Origin: Atkinsonella hypoxylon
Lineage: Eukaryota > Ascomycota > Sordariomycetes > Hypocreales > Clavicipitaceae
Direction of reading: 5' to 3'
Assembly: GCA_000729835.1 (NCBI GenBank)
Contig: JFHB01000023.1
Span: 1-64,000 of the forward strand
Length of the DNA stretch: 64,000 nt
A program made the position numbers and the translations under genes. Positions 10,980 through 25,696 of the stretch are shown one piece after another (the first letter of the stretch is position 1; the number at the start of each line of letters is the position of its first letter). Below the pieces are notes generated by a model. That model did no database searches. It worked only from the letters and a program-made list of their open reading frames with translations, and was not told the DNA's origin.

Positions 10980-13900
10980 ATGGATCATGAGGAATTGTCG
11001 ATATGCAACCCTTATCCACAGCGGCTGGCCGGTCCTCAATTGCTACACCATCTAGTCACTTCGTCTACAACCGCAGCAGCAATAGAGTATCTGTATGAGG
11101 ATGAGCTGCTGTCTTATTCATATAATTATCTTCAAGAAGCATCCAGCAAACTTTCTCAAGTTATCAGTTCTTTCTTTGCAAGAGCTGATGAAGCTGAAGA
11201 TATTATTGTTCCTGTTTTGATGCCTCAATGCCCTCATTTTTACATCTCTCTCCTAGCTATACTGAAAGCCGGCGGTGCATTCTGCCCATTGAATCTTGAT
11301 GCGCCTTCTGAGCGGCTCAAGTTCATCTTGGATGACGTTTCGGCCAAGGTTGTGCTGGTAACACGGCAACTGGAAAACCAGATACCCTCGGAATGTGGTG
11401 TTCAAGTTATAGTCGTCGATGAAGAAAGCTCTTCTCTCAACTGCAGCTACAAATCGAGTCGAGTGCCTTCTTCAAACTCCTTGGCTTATGTCATGTACAC
11501 CTCAGGATCGACTGGTACCCCCAAAGGAGTCGGTCTTACTCACAGCGCCGCAACTCAAGCCCTATTAGCACATGACCGGCATGTTCCAGAATTCTCGAGA
11601 TTTCTGCAGTTTGCGGCACCTACATTTGATGTTTCCGTCTTCGAAATTTTCTTCCCTTTGTTTAGAGGGGCCACCCTGATCAGTGTGAAAAGGGAAGAGA
11701 TGCTGAACGACCTTCCTGGTGTCATGCGGCGCATGAAAGTTGATGCGTGTGAACTCACCCCAACAGTCGCAGGTAGCCTCCTAAAGAGACGGCAAAATGT
11801 TCCAACGCTGAGGCTATTGTTGACTATTGGTGAGATGCTGAAAATGCCTGTCATACATGAATTTGGCGTCAGCGATGAACGTGAAGGTTTGCTCTGGGCT
11901 ATGTATGGGCCGACGGAAGCTACAATACACTGGTAAGAAACGATGGATTTCTATAGCTGACATCGAGATCTGACATCATATATTTGATAGCACTTTACAT
12001 CCGAATCTACCGTCCAATTCTTTGCCAGGAAACATCGGCCGGCCGCTGGATACTGTCTCGTGCTTTATCATCAAACCGTCCGATTGTTTGGGAAGAAGCC
12101 AAGAAATTGTTGTTCTTCCCAAAGGCGAAGCTGGCGAACTTGCCGTGGGAGGTTATCAACTTGCCCGCGAGTACATCAATCGCCCCGAGTTGACATCATC
12201 TGCTTTTATTGATTCTCCGTATGGCAGAATTTACCGCACTGGAGACAGAGCAGTCATGAAATCGGACGGCACACTAGAATGTCTTGGCCGTTTGTCTGAT
12301 GGCCAGATCAAGCTCCGTGGACAGCGTATCGAGTTGGGTGAGATTGAACACGCGGCTTTACGAACAAGGGGATGCCATGGCGCCAATGCTACGGTGGTGG
12401 ATTCCAACCTGATCTTATTTTGCGCCGCCGACTACGACGTCACAGAAACAGCTATTGAGGATAATTGCAAATCATGGCTTCCAAAATATATGGTTCCAAA
12501 CGAAATCATCCTGATGGATGAATTCCCTCGGCTGGCTAGCGGTAAGGTCGATTCGAAGAGGCTCAAAGAAGACTTCGTCACAAGAAAGGCATGTCAACTC
12601 GATGATGGCTCAAACAGCGAGACAAACGCACAAGACATGGAAATTATGCGCATCGTTTCCGAGACTCTGAACACAAAAGTTAACATGCAATCGGTGCTTA
12701 CAATTGCTGGATTGAACTCACTCTCTGCCATCAGGCTAGCAGGCACTTTCCGGCAAAACAGGATTGATATTTCAGTTGCAAACATATTAAATCTTCGAAC
12801 GCTGGAAGACATTCACACTCATTTAGGGAACAGAGAGAAGATGAACGACCTTGCCCAAGATGTTGACCATGAGAAGGGCTATCTTGGCTCCATTCTAGCT
12901 GCATTGCCACAGGAAGTTATTTCTCATTGCGAATTGTATCCTGTGGACTATTTCATGCCCTGTACCTCATTACAATCGGCTATGCTGGCACAAACCAATC
13001 AGAACCCGACACTGTACTGCAATGAGATATTGCTGCGGACCGTATGCCATGTTCCAGTCCAAGCGCTATTCGACTCTTTCCAGCAGGTCATTCAAATCCA
13101 CGAGGGGCTTCGGACCGGATTCGCATACCTCAATGGTCGTCACATCTCAATTGTGTTCTCTGTTCCCAGGCCTGACCAAATTGTAGTCCGAACGCAATTT
13201 GAGCGCCACTTCAGTCTAAGAACAGCAGCTGACTTTCTACATCCCTTCAAAATTCAACTGATATCCCAGGATAAGAGCGGATCAGTTGATATTTTGATAC
13301 AAGCTCATCATGCTATGTATGACGGCTGGTCGATGGACATGCTCCTGTCTGACGTTTCTCAGCTTATAGCGCAAAAATCTCTGCCACAACGTCCCTCGTT
13401 TAGCCTGGTTGCTCACCATCAAAATTGCTGTTCGGACGACTCAGAGGATGACTCACGAGCCTTTTGGAGCGAGGCTTTATTAGGATGGAACAAAACCCCT
13501 TTCCCGAAGCTTGTTAGTAGTGCCGTTCCAGATCAGATCGAGACTCACGGTGCCTTTCTGGATCTATCACCGGCTTTCGTGAGAACGATGACACAGCAAT
13601 ATGGACTGAGTCCCCAGGTTTTATTCCAAGCTGCCTTAATTCTGGCATGGAAAGGTGTTACGGGACAGCTTGATGTATTGATCGGGTCCGTGTTTTCAGG
13701 TCGGACTATTCCAATCAATGGCATCGAGAAAGTTTTTGGTCCCTGCATCGCGTCTATGCCTTTAAGAGTCGACCTTGAGAAATTGAAGGCGAACATCGAT
13801 GTTTTACGAACTATCAACTCCCGAAATCGTTCAATCATGGAACATTGTGATCTTCCACTTTCCGAAATTGGCAAACTCGCAGGACTAAAACCTGGCGATG

Positions 13901-16900
13901 CTTTGTACGATGTTCTGTTTGTGTATCAACAATCGCTGTATGACTTCCAGGGGGAAGATAGCATCATCCAGCAAGTAGAGCACATCGACAGAATTGAGAC
14001 TGGGTTTCTAGTTGAAGTTGAGCCTCGTAAGGATGGGTATCAGTTACAGATTACATATCATTCCGCTTTCGCAAATACTTCTTTCGTGGATCACTTTTCT
14101 CGGCAAATTCGACAGCTCAGCTCCAAGATCTTACATGATATAAACGGCGTGCTAGAATTGACAGGATTTCATGAGGATGGCAGTATGTCGATTTATAACG
14201 CCAAAGCTGACATAAACAGTGAGCCAAGTGACGTGATTGCTTTGTTTGACACATCAGTAAGGCGCAATCCTGACGCTGAAGCTCTAAGGGTTGTGGCTTC
14301 AGTAGAAGGCAATCGTTTCAAAGTCATCACGATGACTTACACAGACCTTGATCAGGCGGCGATGAAGATATCTCACTCCATCTCCGCTCATGGTGCTGAA
14401 GTTGGAGATATTATTGCTATCATCATGAACAAATCTGTAGCCCTGTACACAACGATTCTAGGAATTCTGAAAGCAGGATGTGCGTATTTACCTATTCTTC
14501 CGAATACTCCAACGCACCGTATAGAAGACATACTACGACAAGCAAGAGCCAGATACTGCATATTTGATGACTCTATAGCCGACTCTCTTATATTGCCGAA
14601 TACGGTCGCGGTTATCGACATTAACGATGATGGACCAGTCACAACGCCAGTTGGCAAGTTACCTTTGTCTTCAAAAGCTAACCAGCTTGCATACATAATT
14701 TTCACTTCCGGAACTTCGGGAACTCCGAAGGGTGTAGCCGTATCACAGAGGAACCTCGCTAGCAATATTGCGCACTTATCTGCAATCTATCCGAATTCTT
14801 CCCCACAGCCTCGCCTATTGCAAGCCTGCTCGCACGCTTTTGATGTATCGGCTTTCGATATATTTTATTCTTGGTATGCTGGCATGAGTCTATGTGCTGT
14901 AGAGCATGACATTATGTTCAGAGATTTGGAGCATGCCATTAGAGAGCTTGGCATTACGCACCTCAGCCTAACCCCAACTGTTGCCTCCCTGGTAGATCCA
15001 AAGAACGTACCGCAAGTCGAGTTTCTCATCGCAGCTGGGGAACCAATGACACCGACAATTGTCCAGAAATGGGGTTCTCTCCTATTTCAAGGTTACGGTC
15101 CTTCCGAGGCAACAAATATTTGTAGCGTTAAACAGATGTCGCGAGGGGAAAATATTGAACACCTGGGTTGGGTCCTCCCGAATTCATCAGTCGTTGTATT
15201 GAACCCCAACAGTCTAGATGTTTTACCCTTCTGTTGGGTAGGGGAATTTTGTTTCGGGGGTAGCCAAGTTGCAAACGGCTACATTAACAATACTGCTTTG
15301 ACGGCCCAAAAGTTCATACAACACCCCTTGTTCGGCAGAATATACCGGTCAGGAGACATTGGAAGAATGCTTCCAGACGGTTCCTTAGTGATAATCGGGC
15401 GACTAGATGACCAACTCAAGCTTCGCGGACAGCGCATCGAGGCAGCCGAGATTAACAGCACTTTGACAAGTACGACATCGGTAGCCGCCGCGGTGACAAT
15501 TTTGATTCGAAATGATGCAGGCCGCTCGGAGAATCTGGTTACGTTCTACACGTTGCATGAAACCAATGGACGTATGGAAGAAATGCCAATTCACCCAGAG
15601 TTACACCAAGAATTGTTCGCAGGTCTGAAATCTCGGTTGCCATCATATATGATCCCCGCGTATCTCATTCCAGTTTCGCATATCCCAAGACAATCGAGTG
15701 GGAAGGTAGACAGGCAGATCTTAAAACAATATTTCCAAAGTTTAGGAAGGGAATATCTCGCAAAAGCGTCTCAAGCTTCGTCGGGTCTTGAAGATGACAA
15801 TGAATGGACAGAACACGAGACCATCATCGCAGAAGCTATTGCTAAATCATGCAACATTGAAAGGACCGATATAGGAAGATGGACGCCTTTTCCAACTCTT
15901 GGCGTGGATTCCATATCTGCCATTGGCATCGCAAACATATTGAGTGATCGTGTTGGTCGTCGTATCCCTATATCTGCAGTTATACGGAACTCAACTGTGG
16001 TGCAACTTGGTCATGTTTTGGACACGGAAGAAACAGAACAGAACACAACGAAAATCACCGAGAGCATGGTCAAGGCCTTAAGTAACGAGGTCAAAAGCAC
16101 AGTCAGTAATGATGGCTTGAGTATTGAGTCAGTCTTGCCGTGTGTTCCACTGCAAGAAGCGATGCTGCTGCAAGGGCAGAAGGCTTATTACAACAAGACC
16201 CTTCTACGACTGCGCATTCCTCCAAATCTCATGCAGTCTCACTGGGAAAGAATTGTACAGAGACATGGTATATTGAGGACATGTTTTGTGACAACACCGA
16301 ATGTTTCGTATCCCATAGCCCAAGTCGTCTTGCAGGAATGGACTGTTCCGTGGAAATCCTTCGTGGTTACCGTGCCGTCTCTTGAGGGAGCATTAAGAGA
16401 ACACTATGAATCTCTACCTGATCTTCTCAATTCTTGGACACCACCCTACTCGCTAGCTCTGATCAGATATAAAGGGTCAAATTTTTTGTCCTTCATTTGT
16501 CACCATGCTTTGTACGATGGTATAGCGATCGAGAACATCTGGAGGGAAGTAGAGTCAATGGCCCACAGTCGTGACTTACCACCACCTGTTCCATATGCAC
16601 CATTTTTGCAGAAGGCGCTGACTTTGCCACATGATGTGGAAACTTTCTGGAAAGACCAGTTTCGCGGTTTCGAGGAATGGCCTATTTTCTCCACATCAAC
16701 GTATTCATGCCCTGATCAATGTACACATACCATTTCCATTGATATGAGCTACAAAGAAATCCAGGAAAAGATCAAGTCAATAGGCGTATCATTATTGGCG
16801 TTATGTCAAGCATCATGGGCATGCGTCATATCTGCTGTGTTTGAAAGATCTGATGTTGCTTTTGGAAACGTAATTAATGGTCGAACATTTGAAATTGAGG

Positions 16901-19900
16901 GACTTGACAGATTAGTCGCCCCCTGTTTCAATACTATTCCTTTGCGTATGGACATCTCTCGGAGCACTCAGAATATGGATCTCATGAAGGCTTTCCACAA
17001 CCTTAACTCCAGGCTTATGCCTTACCAATTCTCACCATTGAAACTCATCCAAAGAGTAGCGGGAACGCGCCGCCAGAAATTGTTCAACACACTATTGCTC
17101 CTACAACAACCTTTGAGAGATATGGATAAAAGTGTATGGACGCTTGAGGAAGATGCTGGAAACATGGATGTTTCTCTTGCCTGCGAGGTTATCCCTTGTC
17201 CGAACCTCAACTCAGTTTTCATGAACTTGCATTACGACATGGACATGTTAACAAATGATCAGGCTTCAACCATATCCGACATGTTCCAATATATGCTGCG
17301 TTCAATGGCTTGGAATGCCTACGATGCAGTACCGGTTCGAAGGTCTCTGCCCGCATCCTTCTGTGAATCATTGCGTAGTCTCAATATCAGAAAAGCGAGA
17401 GGAAATGAAAATGTCTCATCGATAAAGAGTCACGCGAACTGGTCTGACCTTGAGAGTCAACTTCGCGATACAATTATCAGCATCTCGGGCACGCCTAGAC
17501 ACGCGGTCAGCCGTCAGACTACCATCTTCCAGCTGGGCCTGGACAGTATCAATGCGGTCCAGATTGCATCAAAGCTGCGAGGGCAGAATTTATCCGTTTC
17601 CTCGTCAGATGTTGTCGAATGCGCTAGTTGTGAGAGGTTGGCGGCTCGAATTGTCCATAATACCGGAAGGCTTCATCGTGGGCATGCAAGCATAGACCTT
17701 GCGAGCTACCAACGAGCAGTAATGTCAGAGGTACTGCAGAAACTGCCGGTCGGCGCAGATATCTCGACTGTTCTACCATGTACGAATTTGCAAAACGCCA
17801 TGCTCTCAAGTTTTTTCAATTCATCCGATGGCCTATATTTGAACTTCTTAACCTATAACATTCGAGGTGCCAGTGGCCTCCATGAGCTTGGAGATGCGTG
17901 GCGTAAACTTCAGCAACGCCACCCAATGCTGCGTACTGGCTTCTTATCCACGTCGGAAGCTGGAAGTGCCTTCAGTATGGTCAGGTGGAAAAAGAATTCA
18001 GTGGAATTTCCCCTGAAAATTGTCCAGCATACGGATTCTCACGATTTCGACTTCGCGAAATGGAAAGAGGAGTCAAGATTGCTCATGTACAAGAGTCCTG
18101 CCTCGTGTTTCTGGCGAGTGGTGCTAAGCGAGGACAAGGATGGTCGAAAGATGCACGTTGCCCTTCACCATGCTCTATACGATGCGACGTCGCTCGCCAA
18201 CATGTTTCATGGACTTTCCCTCACTCTGAAAGGAATAGACGTCCAATTCGCCGACATAGAACCGGCACTAACTGAGGTGTTACTGCGAACACGAAATCAA
18301 GATCCTGGGACTCAAGACTTCTGGAGACAGAAGGCTCAAAATGCTGTCATTAACAAGTTTCCCATCATGACTCCGTTAATCGTGCAGGATTGCCGCACAA
18401 TAACCTGCAGCAAGGTCTTGTCAACTAGCTTCGCCGACATGCAAACGGCGACTCAGGAGATTGGCGTGTCGATGCAAGCTGCTTTTCAGGCAGCGTGGGC
18501 TCGGCTTTTGTGTTCATATCTGGGAGAAAGTTCTGTCGTATTTGGAGTTGTGTTGTCGGGACGAACTACGGATGATACCGAACAGGCTCCGTTCCCGTGT
18601 TTGACGACAGTTCCTGTCATAGCTCAAGCAATTCCATCCAATAGCGGAATGTTGAAGAGCATGATGGCCTACAACTCTAAACTTCACAGACACCAATTTT
18701 CGTCCTTGTCCAGCATACAAAAATGGCTCGGCTATGCCGGCACGCCAGTTTTTGACACCGTACTCGTTTACCAAAAATTACACGACTCGCCGTCAGAGGT
18801 AGAATGGGATCTTATCTTGGATGAGCCATCTGTTGAGTATACGGTTTCGTTGGAAATTGAGCCGACTGCTGACGATGAGCTTTGCATCCGGCTGACCACC
18901 AAGACTGATGTCGTTCCAATTGAACAAGCGCAGCTCATTCTGCGTCAATTTGATGCAATTTTGACACACCTTGTAAAGTTGCCAGATGCGACGGAGAACG
19001 AGCTTCATTTGCATCAGTCAGATATTTTCTCCGTCACTCCAGCACGGTATTCCTCCCTGCGTAGTCCGGTTGAACTAGTTCATCAGTTCGTCGAGCAAAA
19101 AGCAGAAACGCAACCAGAATGCCCGGCCCTGGAATTTGTTGGATCCTTGGATGGCAAATTCCAGGATTCGAAAACCTGGACTTACAGACAGCTGGATGAA
19201 ATAGGCAACCAGGTTGCACATCTTCTATCGAAAACGGTGGGTGTCGGAGACATCGTGGCTGTTCATTTTCCGAAATGTCCGGAAGCCTACTTCTGCATTC
19301 TCGGCATACTCAAAACTGGATGCTCATTTGTGGCCCTTGATCCGAGTGCTCCTGAGGCAAGGAAGCAATATGTCCTTCGTGATTCGAAAGCGATATGTGT
19401 CTGCACGGATGGGTCTTTTGACAAAGGCGAAATTAATATTACAGTGATCAATATTAACGGTGACGGCAACAGATTGGCGTCATATCCCAAAAGCCGCTTC
19501 ATTTGTAGCGAACCTATCTCACCACAAAGTACTTGCTACTGTTTATATACTTCAGGAACTACCGGAACACCTAAAGGATGCGAAATTTCACACGAGAATA
19601 CAGTCCAGGCACTGATGGCGTTTCAGGAATTATTCCAAGGACACTGGCAAAGGGACTCTCGCTGGCTCCAATTTGCTGCGTTACATTTTGATGTGTCAGT
19701 GCTGGAACAATATTGGAGTTGGTCCGTGGGCATCACAGTCGTCGCGGCACCAAAAGATTTGATCCTCGACGACCTCGTAGGGTCTATAAACAAACTTTCG
19801 ATTACTCACATTGATTTGACGCCGAGCTTGGCGCGATTGACCCATCCAGACGAACTACCGACCCTTTGTAAAGGAGTGTTCATCACCGGAGGCGAGCAGC

Positions 19901-22900
19901 TCAACCAAGAAATCTTGGATGCCTGGGGCTCGAAAGCCGTGATATACAATGCTTATGGACCCACGGAAGCAACCATTGGCGTGACAATGTACCAAAGAGT
20001 ACCTGTCAATGGCCGTCCAAGCAATATTGGGAAGCAATTTTCGAATGTTGGATCTTTCGTCTTCCGTAGCGGCACTGAGATTCCCGTCTTGAGAGGGGGC
20101 GTGGGCGAGTTATGTGTGTCAGGCAAACTTGTGGGCAAAGGATATTTGCACCGTCATGAACTCTCAGAACAGAAGTTTCCAACACTATCTGGCTTCCAAA
20201 ATGAGAGAATCTATCGCACCGGAGATTTAGTAAGATTACTTCATGATGGGTGTTTTGACTTTATTGGTCGAGCCGATGACCAAATAAAACTTCGTGGTCA
20301 ACGACTCGAAATCGGGGAGATTAATCACATCATATGCCGAGAGACGATAGGAGTAAGAAATTCTGCTACTCTTGTCGTAAAAAATGGCGACAAGGATGTC
20401 CTTGTTGCTTTTCTCGCAGCAGCGGATCACCATAACTCAGCCATCTTATCTGTCGTGGAGGATCTTGGCGACCTGGCGACGAATGCCCGAGTCGCATGTT
20501 CCAAATATCTCCCTAGTTACATGATTCCGACGTACTTCATCGTGCTGACATACATCCCTCTATCATCAAACAACAAGGTTGAGGGCAAAGTACTGAAAGA
20601 TTTGTTTATGCAATTGACTCACCAGGATCTCATGAAGTTTACTGGTCGCGGCAGCTCCACGTCGGACAAATCGCTTGACATCCATATTCTGAGGGCCGTT
20701 ATCAAAGTGCTGTCAGTCTTTTCAAGCGTAGCTGAGAAAGAAATTTCAGCGGCAACAAGTGTATTTGATCTCGGGGTCGACTCACTTTCTGCCTTACAAC
20801 TAGCGGCAACTTTTAAACGGAACGGAATCAACGGAGCAACGCCGGCACTCATAATACGAAATCCGATCGTCTGCGAGCTGGTCAAGGCCATATCGACTAG
20901 TCAGAAGTTTGAAGGTGCACATAATGATGCAAGGGAAATAAGTCAAAGACTGCAGGCATGGAAGCACAGATACAACGGTCTGGTCTGCCGGGAATTAAAT
21001 ATGGAACCAGAAGATATTGAGTACATCGTGCCTTCCTCACCAATCCAAGAAGGAATGATATCGGCGGCACTAGCAGAAGAGACATCGCGCCCATACTTTA
21101 ACTGGTTCAACATAGAGCTCCCGGTTGACGCCTCAATAGCTACAGTACGTCAGGCTTGGGAAAAGACAGTCCAGGACCATTCAATATTGCGATCAGTGTT
21201 CTTGAAGACAACCGACGGGTATTTGCAGGTTGCAATAAACCGCGTCAGACACTTCTGGCATTGTTCTTATACAAGTAGTGATGATGAGATTGAAGGGGTC
21301 TTGGATCGCGAATTTTCTCAATGGATTGCTGAGAATTCATCAAACATCTTATCCCCCCTACAACTCATTCGGGTGGTGGGCCCGAAATGCCAGATACTAC
21401 GGCTGCACATTTTCCATGGCCTCTACGATGGGAGCAGTCTCGAGCTCATAAAGGACTACACATGGAGCATCTACAAATCAAGCGTCCCTCGGTGTGGGCC
21501 CAGCTTTGTCGACGTACTATGTCTCGGCCCCTTGCGGAACTTTGACTTTTGCAGATCGTTCTGGAAGGAACATTTGAGAAACTGGCGGTCCACCCCTCTG
21601 ACGAGGCAGATAGCATGGCCGAAAAGCGGTGCTGATGTTGAATCTTCATCTATGCAATTCCCCATCGATGGCTTAGAGAAACTACGGAAAGAGAGAAACG
21701 TGACCCTACAAGCCATTGTTCTTTCCATATGGACCGTTATACTACAGAGCTATACGTCACAACCAGTAACTATGGGTGTCGTCGTGGCGGGTCGAGCCAT
21801 TGAGTTGTCAGATGTTGAGAAAACCATCGGCCCCCTTTTCAATACCATCCCTTTCTTCAATGAGAGTTTGAAAGGTTTGAATTGGCAAAAATTGGTTAAT
21901 CGTTGTTATGAATTCAATGCCGACACACTCTCATTTCAACACGTCCCACTTAAACACATCCAGAAGTGGTGCTCGAAAAGCCGACCTCTGTTTGATAATC
22001 TGTTCATTTTTCAGCAGGAACAATCGAGATCGGCAAGCACCACAGTCCCCTGGAAGTTTGTTGAAGCAAGATCAAGTGGCATTGACTACCCGCTTGTATT
22101 CGAAGCCACTCAAACTGGAGATGACAATTTGAATATTCATCTGGTCGCCCTCGACGGAGTTGTTAATTTGAAGACGATAGAACAAATGCTTCATCACTTT
22201 AAGAATATTTTGTTTACAATTCACTCAGAGACAGATTTGGGAGCACTATCATTCCCAGAGACACAGGGAAACCATGGCATAATCGAGGTCGCCCCGGTTG
22301 CAGAGGCGATAGTAGTACCGCAATCTGAGTGGACTCCAGTAGCTCTCATACTGAGATCGGAGCTGAGCGCTCTAGCCGATGTTGCATTGGAAGAGGCCAA
22401 CCCCTCGACTTCTATCCTAGAATTGGGAATAGACAGCATTGATGCAATCAAACTATCTGCTCGAATGGCAAAAAGAGGCTTTCGCCTGTCCGCATCGCAG
22501 ATTACCCGCCTCCAGACAATTTCAGCCATAGCTGCCGCAACCAAGCCGATTGCTCCCGAGAGCACGAATGAAAAACCGTTCTCTTCATTCTTGACCAAGT
22601 TCCAGAGCAGCCTTTACTCCTACCTACAGAGCACGAGCTTCAATCTGGATGCAGTAGAGCTGATTCTACCGCCAACGCCCTTACAACAATCTATGGTAGC
22701 GAGTATGATTCAGTCGAATTTTGATTGGTATTTCAATCATGATATACTAGAACTGAGCGCAACCACTGACATAAAGAGATTGGAGCATGCTTGGTTAGAG
22801 GTTATTGCATCATCTCCAATCCTACGAACTGGGTTTATTGAAGTTGATGACAGTCAAATTGATGCGGCCTATTGCCAAGCTGTGTTCAAGGAGTGCAATA

Positions 22901-25696
22901 CAATCATCAACTTGGAAGAGATTTGCGAAACCCACGAACTACAAAATATCATTCTCGGGAGTGAAGAAAAAGCTCGATTAGGAATGGGATTGAAAGACCT
23001 GCTTCAAGTGGCTCTTGTCTCAACTCCAAATAAATCGTTCATGGTCATTTCCATGGCTCATGGATTATATGACGGATGGTCCTTAGGTCTTTTGTACGAA
23101 GATCTAGAAGCCGCATATAATGGAAAGCTACAATTGCGGGCCTACTCTCAAATTCTGGGTACTCAACCACTGCTTCTTAAGGCTACTGATACTGATGGGT
23201 TTTGGAAGACATACTTATCTCAGGCCAGACCAACTATCTTTTCGGAAAAAGAAAGCTTGATTGCAGCCCAAAAAGCCAGCGCTGTGCTCAGGAGAGAGCT
23301 TATATCATCTCAACCTATGTCCGAAATCGCCAGCTTCTGCAGACGGAATTCTCTCAGCCTGCAGGCACTTTGTGTGTCGTGTTGGACGGCCGTCGCGGCA
23401 AGTCTGTCAAAGTCTTTAGACGTGGTTTTCGGAGTCGTCCTTTCAGGGAGAGATTTTGAAGGCGCCGAAGAACTCATGTTTCCCACTATGAATAGTGTTG
23501 CTGTACGATCGATTCTTCATGGTACCACATCATCCTTTCTCAGATATATAGAAGCCAGTTTGACGGAAGTAAAGACTCATCAGAGAGTTCCACTTCGCGA
23601 AGCTCAAGCCGCTGCGAATCTCAGGGGCGGTCAATTGTTCAATTCATTGTTCATCTTGCAAAAGTCGCGGAAACTCAATTCATCTGAGCCTTTATGGACA
23701 ACTGTCGATGGTCATTCGGCTGTTGAGTATCCCGTTTGTGTTGAAGCAGAGACAGTTGAGAATGACTTGACATGGAGAGTAGCTTGTAAAGGGCATTTCT
23801 TCTCCGAAAATGACACAGAGAATATCTTGCAGAAGCTGGACCAGGCGCTGAAATTCTTGACTAATCTTGAAGATAGAGATGTTTTGTCTTTCCATAATCA
23901 TATGGTATCCATCTGCGGATTGACAGAAATTACCATAGCCGAGTCTTCTACTACATCTTCAGACGAGGATGGGCTGGGCATGGTGAACAGCGATCAGCTA
24001 GAGTCTTTTACTTGGGACGAGACCACAAGCCGCATACGCGCTGTCCTATCTGAGGTTTCAGCGGTACCACTCGACTCTGTACTCTCCACATCCACACTGT
24101 TTCAGCTAGGCTTGGACTCGGTTTCTGCAATCAAAGTGTCGTTGCGTCTGAGAAAAGCAGGGATTAATCTGCCGCCGCGGGAGCTATTGCGGGCAAGAAG
24201 TCTACCAGATATGGTAAAATGTATGAACTCGACTCAAGGGCCATCTCCAACCTTACTCGGTCGAGATGACTGGAAACTATCTTTGCCTGTTTCTCAGGAT
24301 AGTATGCTGGAACTGCTTGGACTTGGTACTGGGGATGTTGAAATCATCTTGCCCGCGACATCTATGCAGGTTTACATGCTTAGTGCATGGCAAAACTCCA
24401 ATGGGTCCGTGTTTTTCCCAGAGTTTTGTTATCACTTGGCCGGCAAGTACACACAGGACCAGGTTCTTGCCGCCTGGAATCTGCTTATCAAGCTGGTCCC
24501 CATCTTGAGAACTCTGTTGGTGCCCACGGGGGACTTTGAAGTGCCCTGGATGCAAGTCACTGCCAGAGCAGACTCACTGTCGACCGCCCGCTTCTCTCAG
24601 CATTTCGTTTCCTTGGGTCTTGAGGAAAGCTCTTCCCAGAACTCATGGTTGCTTCGTTTCAGCATCCATCACGCACTATATGATGCCTTTAGCTTGCCTG
24701 AACTTATTCGTCTTTATCATGATGTGCTCAAACAAACTGGGGCTTCAAAAGAGACGGCACTTGAAGTTGGCGTCGACAAATGGGCACAATTCTCCATTCT
24801 GCCGACACTGCAGCCGGAAAAGAACTCAAGAAAACAGTTTTGGCAAAGCTATTTAAGTGGCCATCAGCTAGATTCAAATGCGAGTGACAACATGTCTCGA
24901 TTGCCAGCGCAAACGACAGAGAGGGTGTGCTACCAACGGAGGCAAGCTCTCCATCATGCAGATGAGCTTCAAAGCTATGCAGCCTCCGTTGGCATCGGCG
25001 TCCAGTCGCTGTTCCTGGCTGCCTTTGCCCAGAGTCTTCTCCGTCAGACACTACATGACACAAACCCACACAGCATCGTGTTTGGCGTGTATCTGGCGAA
25101 CCGGGTCGTCCAACCTGACAATCTGCACGGGACATATCCAACATTAAACTTAGTCCCTCTCCGAGTTACGCTCCCAGAAGGCAGTAATCTCACCTCTATT
25201 GCTCTATCGATCCACAATGATCTTCAGCTCATACAGACCGACACCCGGGCACAAGTTGGTCTGTGGGAAATCTACAGCTGGACAGGTATCAAGATTGACA
25301 TGTTTGTCAATTTCCTGTCTACTCATAAAGACAGACGAGATGAAGAGCCTGGTGATAGCGACCTTTGTCGGAAAGGGGATTTCGATCAGCCTGTCAATAC
25401 TACAAAGTCAATGGAGTTGCTGGCCCAACCTTGGTTGCAGAATAATGCAGTCAAAGAGAGTTATCCTGTAAGTTACACCTCGGTTCGGCGGGTCATTGTG
25501 CGTCCCCATGTGCTGTTTTTCCTGTGCCACGCTAATTCCACTTTCGCGTCGCTAGCCTTCTACAGATATAGAGATGTCGATTTGTGGGCAATGCCTAGAT
25601 GTAGGTGTTTTCGGATCTTCGCAATGCCTATCTCGTGATGAGGCACCCCGCATAGTGGATCGCATCGTACAAAATGTGAAGTTGTGCATAGCATGA
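10980..25696 (+). CDS. sidC: Ferrichrome/ferricrocin-type siderophore nonribosomal peptide synthetase
   Basis: Exons 10980-11932, 11991-25467 and 25556-25696 encode 4856 residues. Introns are GTAAGA...GATAG and GTAAGT...GCTAG. An upstream TTG at 10953 is in frame, but ATG 10980 is the natural start. Domain order is A1-T1-C1-A2-T2-C2-T3-C3-A3-T4-C4-T5-C5-T6-C6. A domains show YTSGSTGTPKG, FTSGTSGTPKG (about 1220) and YTSGTTGTPKG (about 2836), with A10 lysines present. Carrier serines fall at about 561, 1625, 2170, 3249, 3800 and 4361 (T1 has GLNS instead of G-x-DS). C-domain His motifs are HHAMYDG (757), HHALYDG (1822), HHALYDA (2377), FHGLYDG (3460), AHGLYDG (4008) and HHALYDA (4544). Three A domains with terminal T-C repeats and no thioesterase are typical of ferrichrome synthetases, which build Gly/Ser/Ala plus three acyl-hydroxyornithines and cyclise with the last C domain. 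The exact product is not decidable here. Confidence 0.95.
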
